DNA of 64,000 bases from Steroidobacteraceae bacterium (lineage in GTDB: Bacteria; Pseudomonadota; Gammaproteobacteria; Steroidobacterales; Steroidobacteraceae), in contig JANWJS010000010.1 in the NCBI GenBank assembly GCA_025451845.1, positions 62,001 through 126,000 of the forward strand, in the 5' to 3' direction. The notes under the pieces were generated by a model. The model searched no databases. It worked only from the letters and a program-made list of their open reading frames with translations, and had not been told where the DNA came from. The position numbers and the translations under genes were made by a program. Of this stretch, positions 15,628-24,631 are shown one piece after another; position 1 is the first letter of the stretch, and every line of letters begins with the position of its first letter.

Positions 15628-16089
15628 ATGCGCAACGACCTGACGATGCCGACCGAGCCGTCCGCCCGCACGCTCTCCAGCCAGCGCTCGGTGGCGCGCA
15701 AGCTCGCGCTGCAGGCGCTGTATCGGTGGCAGCTCAACGAGTGCCCCTGGCAGGACCTGATCCAGGAGTTTCACGATGCGGAGGACATGCCGCGGGCGGA
15801 TCGCGAGTACTTCCGGGGGCTCCTCGAGGGCGTGTGCCGGGCGCGTGAGGCGCTCGACGCGGAGCTGTCGGCCTGGGCCGACCGGGGTCCCAAGCTGCTC
15901 GATCCGATCGAGCATGCCATTCTGCTGATCGGTGTCTACGAGCTGCGTCATCGCCAGGACGTGCCCTATCGTGTTGTCATCAACGAGGCGGTGACCCTGG
16001 CGAAGCGCTTCGGTGCGACCGATGGCCACAAATACGTCAACGCCGTGTTGGATCGGGCGGCGCGCGCCATCCGTCCCGACGAGCATTGA
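15628..16089 (+). CDS. nusB: Transcription antitermination factor NusB
   Basis: The 153-residue protein matches NusB, an all-helical RNA-binding factor that with NusE binds boxA in rRNA leaders. Visible signatures are RSVARKLALQALYRWQLN at the start, the central DRGPKLLDPIEHAILLIGVYELRH and VINEAVTLAKRFGATDGHKYVNAVLD near the C-terminus. ribH-nusB-thiL is a widely conserved order in gammaproteobacteria. It ends 4 bases before the thiL start codon. Confidence 0.96.
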   Translation: MRNDLTMPTEPSARTLSSQRSVARKLALQALYRWQLNECPWQDLIQEFHDAEDMPRADREYFRGLLEGVCRAREALDAELSAWADRGPKLLDPIEHAILLIGVYELRHRQDVPYRVVINEAVTLAKRFGATDGHKYVNAVLDRAARAIRPDEH

Positions 16090-16093
16090 CCGC

Positions 16094-17086
16094 GTGCCGC
16101 TGTCGGAATTCGACCTCATCGAGCGGTATTTCCGCGGTTGCGGCGCGAAGCGTGCCGACGTCCGCGTAGGCGTAGGGGATGATGCGGCGATTATCGATTT
16201 TCCCGCGGGGGTGGAGTTGGTCGCCGCCGTGGACACCCTGGTCGCCGGCGTGCATTTTCCGCCCGGCTCACCGGCTGCTTCGATCGGCCACCGCGCGCTC
16301 GCCGTCAATTTGAGCGATCTCGCGGCGATGGGTGCACGCCCCGCGTGGGCTCTCCTCGCGTTGACCCTGCCGGAGGCGGACGAATCCTGGTTGTCGGAGT
16401 TTGCGGCGGGCATGGCCGCGCTGGCGCGCGCTCATGACGTCGCGCTGGTCGGTGGCGACACGACGTCCGGACCGCTCTGCGTCACCGTGCAGCTGCTGGG
16501 TCACGTGCCGCGATCAGCCGCCCTGCTGCGCTCGGGCGGCCGTGCCGGCGATGCGCTTTTTGTGTCGGGGACCCCGGGCGATGCAGCGGCCGGCCTGGGT
16601 ATAGAGCAGGGGAGGCTCCCTGGCGTCGGGAAATCGGCCATGTACCTGCGCGAGCGCTTTCTCTATCCCACGCCGCGGCTGGCGCTCGGGGAACGTCTGC
16701 GTAACTACGCGAGCGCCTGCATCGACGTGTCCGACGGGTTGCTCGGTGATGCGGGGAAGCTGGCGCGTGCCAGCGGCTGCGGGGCGCAGATCGCGTACGA
16801 GGAGGTACCGGTCTCGGAGGCGCTGCTGGATGCGGTGGGCGAGGAGGGCGCGCGCAAGCTTGCACTGACCGGCGGTGATGACTATGAGCTGTGCTTCAGC
16901 GTGCGGCCGGCGCACGTGGGCCGGTTGCTGGCCGAGCTGCCGCCGGAGCGCTGGGGGTATGCACGGATCGGCACGCTGCGGGAAACTTCCGGCGCCGACG
17001 TACTTCGCGGCGGCGCCGTGATGAGCTTCTCGTATTCCGGCTATGACCATTTCAGTCCGCCTGATGCGACTTCACATAACACGTGA
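16094..17086 (+). CDS. thiL: Thiamine-monophosphate kinase
   Basis: ThiL phosphorylates thiamine monophosphate to the active diphosphate. The best start is GTG 16094 (VPLSEFDLIERYF), just after the nusB stop; the longer in-frame extension lies inside nusB. The 330-residue product shows the family's VGVGDDAAII, DTLVAGVHF, the metal-binding VNLSDLAAMGA, VGGDTTSGPL, DVSDGLLGDAGKL and LTGGDDYELCF. In many relatives pgpA follows; here the operon ends and an intergenic repeat element begins. Confidence 0.95.
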   Translation: MPLSEFDLIERYFRGCGAKRADVRVGVGDDAAIIDFPAGVELVAAVDTLVAGVHFPPGSPAASIGHRALAVNLSDLAAMGARPAWALLALTLPEADESWLSEFAAGMAALARAHDVALVGGDTTSGPLCVTVQLLGHVPRSAALLRSGGRAGDALFVSGTPGDAAAGLGIEQGRLPGVGKSAMYLRERFLYPTPRLALGERLRNYASACIDVSDGLLGDAGKLARASGCGAQIAYEEVPVSEALLDAVGEEGARKLALTGGDDYELCFSVRPAHVGRLLAELPPERWGYARIGTLRETSGADVLRGGAVMSFSYSGYDHFSPPDATSHNT

Positions 17087-17116
17087 CTTCACATAAGAAG
17101 CTCGCAAGAAAACATT

Positions 17117-17204
17117 GAGCGGCCCAGGGCCGCTCCCCGGGCCGCGGGGTAAAACGCGGTAAATCGGTTGGCCGCTCAAAGCGCCGCAGGCGACTTTGAG
17201 CCAA
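17117..17204 (+). repeat. Structured intergenic repeat, family S, copy 1
   Basis: This 88-base element begins AGCGGCCCAGGGCCGCTCCC and ends with the hairpin CTCAAAG-CGCC-gca-GGCG-a-CTTTGAG (17175-17200), extended by TTGG/CCAA. A diverged copy with the same order lies at 40101-40222 after aroC, and its terminal hairpin alone recurs at 34296-34321. It lies between thiL and the kinase gene and may act as a terminator or be a REP-like mobile repeat. Confidence 0.6.
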
Positions 17205-17268
17205 TCGTCACAGTCGCGCGTGACCTCAGTCCGTATCCTCTCGGACGTTCCACGACCTGTCGCGACAC

Positions 17269-18606
17269 ATGCCCGCACCCGCCAAAGGACCTACTGCTTT
17301 GCCCAAGGCCGCCGCACGCGGTATCCCGGAGAGGATTGGCAAATACATGGTCATCAAGGAAGTGGGCCGCGGCAGCACCGGCGTGGTCTATCTGTCCCAT
17401 GATGCCTACTACGGGCGCGACGTCGCGATCAAGGTCTACAACATGGACCCGGGCGCCGACGCCGAGCGCGCGCGCACGGCACGCAAGATGTTTCTCTCCG
17501 AGGCACACCTGGTTGGAATGCTGCAACATCCGCACATCCTGCCCATCTATGACGCGGGCGAGGAGAACGGCCACTGTTATATCGTGATGGAGCACGTCCA
17601 TGGTGCGCGGACGCTCGCGGCGTATTGCCGCCCGGACAACCTCCTCAGGATCGACGACACCGTCGAGATCATCTTCAAGTGCGCGAAGGCATTGCACTAT
17701 GCCCACTCGCGGGGTGTCATCCACCGCGACGTCAAGCCTTCCAACATCATGCTGACGCAGGACAGCGACGTGCGCGTCATCGACTTCGGCATCGCGCTGG
17801 TGTCGGACTCGGAGATCTCGCGCATCGAGGGCATCGCGGGCAGCCCCTCGTACATGTCGCCGGAGCAGGTGCAGAGCCTCGAGCTCACCAATCGCTCCGA
17901 CCTCTACTCGCTCGGCGCGGTGATGTACGAGCTGCTGACCGGCTCGCGCCCGTTCCGCGCCGGCAACCTGCAGAAGCTGCTGCATCAGATCGTGTACGCC
18001 ACGCCCCCGCCCATCCATACCCTGCGCAAGGATGTCCCGGAGGAGCTGGAGAACGTCGTCGCCACCGCGCTGCAGAAGGACCCGGAGAAGCGGCAGAAGA
18101 GCGGGCTCGATTTCGCCGCGGAGCTGACCCGGGTGCACCAGCGGCTGCGCGAGGCCAACGCGCGCATCGACCGGCAGGAGCAATTCGGCGTCCTGCGGCG
18201 CCTCAAGTTCTTCCATGAGTTCTCCCATGCGGAGATCTGGGAGGTGCTGCGCGCGAGCAGCTGGCAGGACTACTCGCAGGACGAGGAGATCGTCAAGGAA
18301 GGGGAGATGGACGACCGCTTCTATATCCTCGTCTCGGGCGGCTGCGCAGTCGAGCGGCACGGGCGCCGTATCGGTGCCCTCGATACCGGCGACTGCTTCG
18401 GCGAGGCGAGCTACGTGCCCGGCGCCAAGCGCACCGCGACCATCCGCGCCGCGAGCGCGGTGACCGTGCTCAAGGTGAGCTCGACCCTGCTCGAGCAAGT
18501 CTCCGCTTCCTGCCAACTGCGCTTCAACCGGGTATTCCTGCGCACGCTCATCGCGCGGCTGCAGGGCGTCGAACAGCAGCAGTCAACCCCCGCCATCACG
18601 GCCTGA
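17269..18606 (+). CDS. Serine/threonine protein kinase with C-terminal cyclic-nucleotide-binding domain
   Basis: The 445-residue protein has a complete Hanks-type kinase domain (about residues 25-285): glycine loop VGRGSTGVVYL, Lys55 in VAIKVY, catalytic Asp154 in VIHRDVKPSN, DFG in VIDFGIAL and a SPEQ activation-segment end. A short helical linker leads to a cyclic-nucleotide-binding (CAP-type) domain at about 315-435. That domain has the phosphate-binding cassette pattern FGEASYVPGAKRTAT, including the Glu and Arg that contact the cyclic phosphate. It is soluble. The architecture suggests a cAMP- or cGMP-gated kinase, like eukaryotic PKG but with the sensor at the C-terminus. Targets are unknown. 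Confidence 0.92.
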   Translation: MPAPAKGPTALPKAAARGIPERIGKYMVIKEVGRGSTGVVYLSHDAYYGRDVAIKVYNMDPGADAERARTARKMFLSEAHLVGMLQHPHILPIYDAGEENGHCYIVMEHVHGARTLAAYCRPDNLLRIDDTVEIIFKCAKALHYAHSRGVIHRDVKPSNIMLTQDSDVRVIDFGIALVSDSEISRIEGIAGSPSYMSPEQVQSLELTNRSDLYSLGAVMYELLTGSRPFRAGNLQKLLHQIVYATPPPIHTLRKDVPEELENVVATALQKDPEKRQKSGLDFAAELTRVHQRLREANARIDRQEQFGVLRRLKFFHEFSHAEIWEVLRASSWQDYSQDEEIVKEGEMDDRFYILVSGGCAVERHGRRIGALDTGDCFGEASYVPGAKRTATIRAASAVTVLKVSSTLLEQVSASCQLRFNRVFLRTLIARLQGVEQQQSTPAITA

Positions 18607-18619
18607 CGGCTCCGCGTTC

Positions 18620-18691
18620 AGGCACATGGATGTGCCCCGCCGCCGAAGGTGGCGGAGCTCTGGGCCGGGCAGGATGCCCCGATCCAGCGCC
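18620..18691 (-). repeat. Structured intergenic repeat, family R, copy 1 (short form)
   Basis: Read on the minus strand this 72-base element runs GGCGCTGGATCGGGGCATCC, TGCCCGGCCCAG, then a CCGCCACC-containing part and the hairpin AGGCACAT-cc-ATGTGCCT. It is the same element as those at 24482-24588 and 43505-43607 but lacks their central 14-bp stem. It sits between the kinase gene and the OmpR-type regulator. Confidence 0.65.
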
Positions 18692-18700
18692 TTAATGATG

Positions 18701-18706
18701 TAGAGT
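18701..18706 (+). promoter_or_regulatory. -10-like box placing the regulator transcript start at its GTG
   Basis: TAGAGT ends 7 bases before the GTG start of the OmpR-type gene, and no Shine-Dalgarno is visible in between. If it is used, the mRNA would be leaderless or nearly so. No good -35 is present, and the region upstream is the repeat element. Confidence 0.3.
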
Positions 18707-18713
18707 CCTGCCC

Positions 18714-19397
18714 GTGCACATCCTGCTCATCGAGGACGATACGGAGGCCGCACGGGTCCTCGTCAAGGGGTTGGGGGAGAGCGGCTACACGATCGATCAC
18801 GCTGCTGAGGGCCGAGAGGGGCTGTCTCGTGCCCTGGCGGGCAGGTTCGACCTGATCGTCACCGACCGGATGCTGCCGCACATCGACGGCCTGGCAATCA
18901 TCCAACAGCTGCGCCGCGCGCGGCTCGCCACGCCGGTATTGGTCCTGAGCGCTCTCGGCACCGTGGACGATCGCATCCGCGGCCTCAAGGCGGGCGGCGA
19001 CGACTATCTCACCAAGCCCTTTGCATTCGCCGAGCTCCTCGCGCGCATCGAGGCACTGCTACGGCGCCGCCCGAGCGCCGCCGCCGAGTCGACGGTGCTC
19101 AGGGTAGCGGACCTCGAGTTCGACCTGCTGGCGCGCAAGGTCACACGTGCCGGCCGCGAGATCGAGCTGACCGCCCGCGAGCAGAAGCTGCTCGAGTTCC
19201 TGATGCGGCGGGAGGGGCAGGTGATCACGCGTACGATGCTGCTCGAGGGCGTCTGGGACCTGCATTTCGATCCGCAGAGCAACCTCGTCGACGTACACAT
19301 CAGCCGCCTGCGCCAGGCGATCGATCGCGGCGCGGAGCGGCTGCTCATCCATACCGTGCGCGGCTCGGGATATGTGCTGCGGGAGGAAGAAGAGTGA
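18714..19397 (+). CDS. OmpR/PhoB-family response regulator
   Basis: The 227-residue protein starts at GTG 18714. It has a receiver domain with acidic residues in LLIEDDTE, phospho-acceptor Asp51 (LIVTDRMLP) and Lys in YLTKPF. A C-terminal winged-helix DNA-binding domain (about 128-224) ends VHISRLRQAIDRG...IHTVRGSGYVLR. The DRMLP (rather than DxMLP with small residues) and overall pattern resemble the QseB/TctD/copper-responsive CusR class, but the stimulus cannot be read off. The sensor kinase gene overlaps its stop by 4 bases (GTGA), so they are a cognate pair. Confidence 0.93.
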   Translation: MHILLIEDDTEAARVLVKGLGESGYTIDHAAEGREGLSRALAGRFDLIVTDRMLPHIDGLAIIQQLRRARLATPVLVLSALGTVDDRIRGLKAGGDDYLTKPFAFAELLARIEALLRRRPSAAAESTVLRVADLEFDLLARKVTRAGREIELTAREQKLLEFLMRREGQVITRTMLLEGVWDLHFDPQSNLVDVHISRLRQAIDRGAERLLIHTVRGSGYVLREEEE

Positions 19398-20830
19398 AGG
19401 AGGCCCGTCTCTGGGGGCTCTTCAACACCTCGGCCTTCCGGATGTCGATGGGCTACACGCTCCTCGTCGCGCTTGCCGTTTGCGTGACTCTCGGCAGCAC
19501 GTACCTGCTGACGCAGAGCATCGTCCAGGGCGATGTCGACCTCATCATCGATGCGGAGCTGAAGAGCCTGGAGAATCAATACGTGCGCAGCGGCATTCCC
19601 GGAGTGACCGACGAGATCAACCTGCGCATCGATAGCTGGGGACGGATCGGCGCCGTCTATATGCTGGCGGATCCCAAGTTCGACCGCCTCGCCGGCAACG
19701 TCACCAACTGGCCGTTCGACGGGGCGCCCGCCGAGCCCTACCCGGAGTTTCGCATCGAATCCATCGAGCCGGGACAGCGCTCCGTTCACCCCGTACGCGC
19801 TTCCGTGCGCAAGCTCCCGAATGGCGACTGGCTGCTGGTCGGCACTGATATGTCGCAGGACCACAAGTACGTGCGCACGTTCCAGATCGCCACGCTCTGG
19901 GGGATCGGTCTCTCGATCCTGGTGGCGGGCATCGCCGGCTTCTCGTTCAGCTTTCGCCTCGCGCGCCGCGTGGGAGATGTCACGGACACCTGCGTGCGCA
20001 TCATGTCCGGCGAGGAGGGGCACCGGCTGCCCGTGGCCGGCACCAGCGACGAGTTCGATGCTCTCGCGGTGTCGGTGAATCGCGTCCTTGACCGCCTGGA
20101 GGAACAGACACGCACGCTGCGCGCAACATTTGACAGCGTTGCGCATGACCTGCGCGCCCCGTTGCACCGGCTGCGGACGCGAATGGACGCAGTGTTGCGC
20201 TTACCTGCCCTCGAGTCCGGCATTCGCGAGCCGGTGGAATCGGCGCTGCGGGAGGTCGACCGTCTGCAACGCACCCTGGCTACGCTGCTGCAGATAGCGC
20301 TTGCCGAGTCTGGCGCACCGCTCGCTTCGCCCGCACCTGTGGACGTGGGTGAGCTGGCTGCAGAGCTGGGTGAGCTGTTCGAGCCGGTGGCACGGGAGCG
20401 CGGCCTGACGCTGACCACACGGGTGGATCACGAAATGATCGTCGAAGGCAACCGGCAGCTGCTCGCGCAGCTCATCACCAACCTGCTGGAGAACGCACTC
20501 AAACACGTGCCGCCGGGCGGCCGCATCGATGTGGCGGCGAAGCGGCTTGCAGATCGCGTCGACCTCGTCGTCAGCGACAACGGCCCGGGTATGCCGGCGC
20601 AGGAGCGCCAGCGGGCCGGCCAGCCGTTCGCACGGGTGGGGCAACGGTCGGGACTCGAAGGGAGCGGTCTCGGCCTGACGCTGGTATCGGCAATCGCGCG
20701 CCTGCATCGGGCGCGGCTTACGTTGGAGGACAATGCTCCCGGGTTACGCGCGCTCGTCAGCCTTCCCTTGGCCGAGGCTCAGGCCTCGGCGGCGTCCTTA
20801 TCGCGCTCGATGAGCGCGTACGCGGAGTGA
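19394..20830 (+). CDS. Sensor histidine kinase partner of the preceding regulator
   Basis: The 478-residue inner-membrane kinase has two membrane segments (about residues 19-38 and 165-188) flanking a periplasmic domain of about 125 residues. A HAMP linker, HisKA with [11 protein letters not shown] (His251) and HATPase boxes [15 protein letters not shown] and GSGLGLTL follow. GTG 19394 overlaps the regulator stop; ATG 19442 (MSMGYTLL) is an alternative. The 3' end runs 52 bases into the convergent folE2 gene, so both coding regions share 20779-20830 on opposite strands. The kinase's last residues (AYAE) lie in this overlap. Confidence 0.92.
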   Translation: MKEARLWGLFNTSAFRMSMGYTLLVALAVCVTLGSTYLLTQSIVQGDVDLIIDAELKSLENQYVRSGIPGVTDEINLRIDSWGRIGAVYMLADPKFDRLAGNVTNWPFDGAPAEPYPEFRIESIEPGQRSVHPVRASVRKLPNGDWLLVGTDMSQDHKYVRTFQIATLWGIGLSILVAGIAGFSFSFRLARRVGDVTDTCVRIMSGEEGHRLPVAGTSDEFDALAVSVNRVLDRLEEQTRTLRATFDSVAHDLRAPLHRLRTRMDAVLRLPALESGIREPVESALREVDRLQRTLATLLQIALAESGAPLASPAPVDVGELAAELGELFEPVARERGLTLTTRVDHEMIVEGNRQLLAQLITNLLENALKHVPPGGRIDVAAKRLADRVDLVVSDNGPGMPAQERQRAGQPFARVGQRSGLEGSGLGLTLVSAIARLHRARLTLEDNAPGLRALVSLPLAEAQASAASLSRSMSAYAE

Positions 20831-21609
20831 TTGTGAATGGACTCGAAGTTCTCCGACTCGACCACGTAGGCAGCGATGCGATCGTCTGAGTTGAGTCGGG
20901 TTGCGACGTCACGCACCATGTCCTCGACGAATTTCGGATTGTCGTAGGCGCGCTCGGTCACGTACTTCTCATCCGGGCGCTTCAGGATACCGTAGAGCTC
21001 GCAGGAGGCCTCGCTCTCCGCGATTTCGATGAGCTCTTCGATCCACATGTGGTGGCGCAGCCGCGCGGTGATGGTCACGTGCGAGCGCTGGTTGTGCGCG
21101 CCGTAGTCCGAGATCCGTTTGGAGCACGGGCACAGGCTGGTCACGGGCACCACGATTTTCACCCACATGTCGGTATGTCCGAGGCGGCGCTCGCCGATCA
21201 GGCTGGCGTGATAGTCCATCAGGCTCTCCACACCCGAGACCGGCGCGCGCTTCATGACGAAGAAAGGGAAGCTCATCTCGATGTGGCCGGTGTCGGCCTC
21301 GAGACGCTCGGTCATGGTCGCCAGCATGGCGCGGAACGACTCGACGGAGATCTCGCGCTCGGTGTGCAGGATCTCGACGAACCGTGACATGTGCGTGCCC
21401 TTGAAGTTGTGCGGCAAGCTGACGTACATGTTGAAGGTGGCGATGGTGTGCTGCTCGCCGGCGGAGCGGTCCTTCACGCGCACGGGATGCCTGATGTCCT
21501 TGATGCCGACGCGGTTGATGGGCAGCCGGCGCGTATCGGTCCGGCCCTGCACGTCCTCGACCTCGGCCAGGGCGGCTCGCGCTAGCTTGATATTGGCGGG
21601 AGGGGTCAT
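20779..21609 (-). CDS. folE2: GTP cyclohydrolase FolE2 (type IB)
   Basis: The 276-residue protein is the FolE2 form of GTP cyclohydrolase I, which makes dihydroneopterin triphosphate for folate or queuosine synthesis. Its family marks are [11 protein letters not shown], the active-site cysteine region [19 protein letters not shown], and [10 protein letters not shown] near the C-terminus. FolE2 enzymes can use metals other than zinc and are often kept for zinc limitation; no zinc-responsive site could be identified here. Its 3' end overlaps the convergent histidine kinase by 52 bases. It lies 85 bases downstream of dxs on the same strand. Confidence 0.95.
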   Translation of the reverse strand: MTPPANIKLARAALAEVEDVQGRTDTRRLPINRVGIKDIRHPVRVKDRSAGEQHTIATFNMYVSLPHNFKGTHMSRFVEILHTEREISVESFRAMLATMTERLEADTGHIEMSFPFFVMKRAPVSGVESLMDYHASLIGERRLGHTDMWVKIVVPVTSLCPCSKRISDYGAHNQRSHVTITARLRHHMWIEELIEIAESEASCELYGILKRPDEKYVTERAYDNPKFVEDMVRDVATRLNSDDRIAAYVVESENFESIHNHSAYALIERDKDAAEA

Positions 21610-21694
21610 GGCTGAAGCCTACCGGATCGGTGCGGGCTGCACCTATATCTGTCGGGGTATGTCCCTAGATCCGGGCGGAAGGTTGCTGGGCCTA

Positions 21695-23599
21695 TCAGGC
21701 ACTGCCGACCGAGCGGATGCGGTCGTGGGGCTGCAGGGACCACCAGCGCTCGACGGTCGCACTCAGGCTCTGGGCATCGAGACCGGCTGCGACCAGGCAG
21801 GAGTCGCGCGAGCCGTGCTCGATGAAACGGTCGGGGATGCCGATCTGCAGCAGGGGAAGGGAGAGACCCTCGGCGGCGAGCAGCTCGGCGATGGCGGAGC
21901 CGGCGCCGCCCTGGATGGCATTCTCTTCGAGAGTGATGAAGGCGCGGTGGCGGCCGGCCAAGTCCAGGATGAGTGTCTCGTCGAGCGGTTTCACGAAGCG
22001 CATGTTCACCAAGGTGGCATCCAGCCGCTCGGCGATTCGCGTCGCGGGCTCCAGCATGGGCCCGAAGGCGAGGAGCGCGAGCCCGCAGCGGCCCTCGCGC
22101 TTCACGAGGGCGCGGCCGACGGGGACAGCGGTGAAGGCCTTCTCGAGCGGTACGCCCGGGCCGGTGCCGCGGGGATAACGCACGACGCCCGGACCGGGGA
22201 GCGTGGTGCCGGTGTACAGCATCTGCCGGCATTCGTTCTCGTCGCTCGGGGTCATGATGACGAGGTTGGGAATGCAGCGCAGGTAGGAAAGATCGTAACT
22301 TCCCTGGTGCGTGGCGCCGTCGCTGCCGACGAGGCCGGCGCGATCGACCGCGAACAGCACGGGGAGGTTCTGCAGGGCGACGTCATGGATGAGCTGGTCG
22401 TAGGCGCGCTGCAGGAACGTGGAATAGATAGCCACGACGGGTTTGAGGCCCTCGGTGGCGAGTCCCGCGGCAAAGGTGACGGCGTGCTGCTCCGCGATGG
22501 CGACGTCGAAGTAGCGATCGGGGAAGCGCTTCGAGAACTCCACGAGACCCGACCCCTCGCGCATCGCTGGGGTGATGGCGATGACGCGCGGATCTTGTTC
22601 CGCGATGTCGCAGAGCCACTTGCCGAAGATCTGCGAGTAGGAGGGTCCGGAGGTGGCCTCCTTGAAGATCGTGCCGCTGACCGGATCGAACGGGCCCGGT
22701 CCATGCCATTTGATCGGGTCGGCCTCCGCCGGCGCATAGCCCTTGCCCTTGCGGGTGACCACGTGGAGGAACTGCGGGCCGCCCAGTTTCTTCACGTTGC
22801 GCAAAGTGCTGACCAGCGCACGCACATCGTGGCCGTCCATCGGTCCGATGTAGTTGAAGCCGAGCTCCTCGAAGAGCGTGCCGGGCAGCACCATGCCCTT
22901 CAGGTGCTCCTCGGAGCGGCGAGCCAGCTCCCAGATCGGCGGAATCGGCTTCAAAACCTTCTTGCCGCCCTCACGCAGGTGTCGGTAGACCCGTCCCGAG
23001 AGCGCGGCGGCGAAATAGTTGGAAAGCGCGCCGACATTCTCGGAGATCGACATGTCGTTGTCGTTGAGGATGACGAGCAGGTCGGTGGGTAGCGAGCCGG
23101 CGTGATTCAGCGCCTCGAAGGCCATGCCGGCGGTCATCGCGCCATCCCCGATGATGGCTACGGCGCGGCGCGACTCGCCGAGGCGCCCGGCGGCGATCGC
23201 CATGCCGAGAGCCGCGCTGATCGAAGTACTGGAATGGCCGACACCGAAGGTGTCGTACTGGCTCTCCGACCGCGTCGGGAAAGGTGCGAGGCCGCCCGGC
23301 TGTTTGATGGTGTGCAGCAGATCGCGGCGCCCCGTCAGCACCTTGTGCGGATACGCCTGATGCCCCACGTCCCAGACGAGCCGGTCATGCGGCGTGTCGT
23401 AGACATAATGCAGGGCGACGGCCAGCTCCACCGCGCCCAGGCCGGCAGCGAAGTGCCCACCGCGCGTGCTGACCGTGTGGATCAGGAACTGGCGCAGCTC
23501 CTGCGCCACATCCGGCAATTTCGCCACAGGCACTTGTCGGAGGTCGGCGGGTGACGCAATCGCGTCGAGCAGCGGGTAAGTGTTCGGCGGGGAAGTCAT
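21695..23599 (-). CDS. dxs: 1-deoxy-D-xylulose-5-phosphate synthase
   Basis: The best start is ATG at 23599 ([14 protein letters not shown]), giving 634 residues, the usual length; the open frame runs further upstream, but into non-homologous sequence. Dxs is the thiamine-diphosphate enzyme that joins pyruvate and glyceraldehyde-3-phosphate in the first step of the MEP isoprenoid pathway. Visible motifs are [20 protein letters not shown], the ThDP motif [31 protein letters not shown] and the transketolase-type [12 protein letters not shown]. xseB lies 88 bases upstream; the ispA gene usually found between them is absent. Confidence 0.96.
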   Translation of the reverse strand: MTSPPNTYPLLDAIASPADLRQVPVAKLPDVAQELRQFLIHTVSTRGGHFAAGLGAVELAVALHYVYDTPHDRLVWDVGHQAYPHKVLTGRRDLLHTIKQPGGLAPFPTRSESQYDTFGVGHSSTSISAALGMAIAAGRLGESRRAVAIIGDGAMTAGMAFEALNHAGSLPTDLLVILNDNDMSISENVGALSNYFAAALSGRVYRHLREGGKKVLKPIPPIWELARRSEEHLKGMVLPGTLFEELGFNYIGPMDGHDVRALVSTLRNVKKLGGPQFLHVVTRKGKGYAPAEADPIKWHGPGPFDPVSGTIFKEATSGPSYSQIFGKWLCDIAEQDPRVIAITPAMREGSGLVEFSKRFPDRYFDVAIAEQHAVTFAAGLATEGLKPVVAIYSTFLQRAYDQLIHDVALQNLPVLFAVDRAGLVGSDGATHQGSYDLSYLRCIPNLVIMTPSDENECRQMLYTGTTLPGPGVVRYPRGTGPGVPLEKAFTAVPVGRALVKREGRCGLALLAFGPMLEPATRIAERLDATLVNMRFVKPLDETLILDLAGRHRAFITLEENAIQGGAGSAIAELLAAEGLSLPLLQIGIPDRFIEHGSRDSCLVAAGLDAQSLSATVERWWSLQPHDRIRSVGSA

Positions 23600-23687
23600 C
23601 TTCGGCAGTTTACACCGGCGCGCAGCGCCACTCTCAGTCTCTCTTGTCGCATGGCCGCCACAGAATCCTACCTTGGCGACCCGTTCT

Positions 23688-23948
23688 TCAGCTCGAGGGG
23701 GGTGTTCCGTCCTGGGATTCCGCGAAGCTGAACGCCTCGGGTTCCGGCTGGCCATTGCGTTTCAGCAAGATCTCCACCCGCTGTTGCGCGACCTTGAGCG
23801 AACCCTGGCAATGCCGCGTGAGCTCGACACCCCGCTCAAACGTCTGCAAGGCTTCGTCGAGCGGCAAATCGCCCCGCTCCAGGCGCGCGACCAGCGCCTC
23901 GAGCTCCGCAAGCGCCTGCTCGAAATCGGGAGTTTTGGCTTCGGACAT
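23688..23948 (-). CDS. xseB: Exodeoxyribonuclease VII small subunit
   Basis: The 86-residue protein has the XseB signature: [20 protein letters not shown], then [20 protein letters not shown] and a coiled C-terminal part. Several small subunits coat the large XseA subunit to form a nuclease that degrades single-stranded DNA from both ends. It heads the minus-strand xseB-dxs-folE2 group. The tail after about residue 72 is not conserved in the family. Confidence 0.93.
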   Translation of the reverse strand: MSEAKTPDFEQALAELEALVARLERGDLPLDEALQTFERGVELTRHCQGSLKVAQQRVEILLKRNGQPEPEAFSFAESQDGTPPSS

Positions 23949-23992
23949 AAACGACAGACGTTATACAGGGGCGGCAGCGGCGGTCAATGCGA

Positions 23993-24021
23993 TTGACGCG
24001 CTGGCACTCGGGGCTTAGAGT
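23993..24021 (+). promoter_or_regulatory. Sigma70-type promoter for the rubrerythrin gene
   Basis: TTGACG (23993-23998) and TAGAGT (24016-24021) are separated by exactly 17 bases. The start of transcription would fall near 24028, just before an inverted repeat and 35 bases from the ATG. Confidence 0.6.
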
Positions 24022-24032
24022 CGCTCCCCTCA

Positions 24033-24047
24033 TTAGACCCAGTCTAA
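24033..24047. promoter_or_regulatory. Inverted-repeat operator candidate TTAGAC-CCA-GTCTAA
   Basis: This is a perfect 6-bp inverted repeat with a 3-base spacer. It lies between the predicted transcription start and the Shine-Dalgarno (AGGAGAGAG) of the rubrerythrin gene. The position suits a repressor that blocks early elongation. The cognate regulator is not identifiable here. Confidence 0.5.
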
Positions 24048-24062
24048 GCAGGAGAGAGCGGC

Positions 24063-24476
24063 ATGAACCTCAAAGGCAGCAAGACCGAGAAGAATTTGAA
24101 AGACGCGTTCGCGGGCGAATCTCAGGCGAACCGCCGGTACCTGTACTTCGCAGCCAAAGCGGACGTAGAGGGATTCAACGACGTGTCGGCGGTCTTCCGC
24201 TCGACGGCCGAGGGCGAAACCGGCCACGCGCACGGCCACCTCGAGTACCTCGAGGCCGTGGGCGACCCGGCGACCGGCCTGCCCATCGGCGATACCAAGC
24301 TCAATCTCAAGGCGGCGATCGCCGGTGAGACTCATGAGTACACGGACATGTACCCGGGCATGGCCAAGTCGGCGCGCGACGAAGGCTTCGCCGAAATCGC
24401 CGACTGGTTCGAGACCCTGGCCAAGGCCGAGCGCTCGCACGCCAATCGCTTCCAGAAGGCTCTGGAAGCAATCTAG
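24063..24476 (+). CDS. Rubrerythrin-family diiron protein (no rubredoxin domain)
   Basis: The 137-residue protein is a compact four-helix ferritin-like domain. Its metal-site motifs are [16 protein letters not shown], the ExxH of [28 protein letters not shown] and [16 protein letters not shown]. Canonical rubrerythrins add a C-terminal rubredoxin iron site; it is missing here, as in the sulerythrin/short class. The family reduces hydrogen peroxide. It is followed on the same strand by an Fe-S oxidoreductase and a DUF3501 protein, an association seen in other proteobacteria, which suggests the neighbour or a linked redox protein supplies electrons. Confidence 0.93.
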   Translation: MNLKGSKTEKNLKDAFAGESQANRRYLYFAAKADVEGFNDVSAVFRSTAEGETGHAHGHLEYLEAVGDPATGLPIGDTKLNLKAAIAGETHEYTDMYPGMAKSARDEGFAEIADWFETLAKAERSHANRFQKALEAI

Positions 24477-24481
24477 TTCAT

Positions 24482-24588
24482 GGCGCTGGATCCGGGCATC
24501 CTGCCCGGCCCAGCGCGCCGCGGGCAAAAAGCGCGGTTTTTTGCCCGCGGCCCCGCCACCTGCGGCAGCGGGGCACATCCCTGTGCCT
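24482..24588 (+). repeat. Structured intergenic repeat, family R, copy 2 (long form, terminator-like)
   Basis: The 107-base element runs GGCGCTGGATCCGGGCATCC, TGCCCGGCCCAG, a 14-bp stem (24517-24530 with 24538-24551, containing an A5 and a T run), CCGCCACCTGCGGC and GGCACA-tccc-TGTGCC. It starts 6 bases after the rubrerythrin stop, so it could end that transcript or reduce read-through into the Fe-S gene. The copy at 43505-43607 keeps the stem with compensatory changes. Confidence 0.7.
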
Positions 24589-24631
24589 GCGTGGAATCAG
24601 GTGCGCAACCGCGCTGACGGCCTTTTCCTTC

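Noticed and set aside
21254-23092. 612-codon plus-strand open frame across folE2 and dxs
   Set aside because: Opposite strand of conserved dxs; no recognisable domain.
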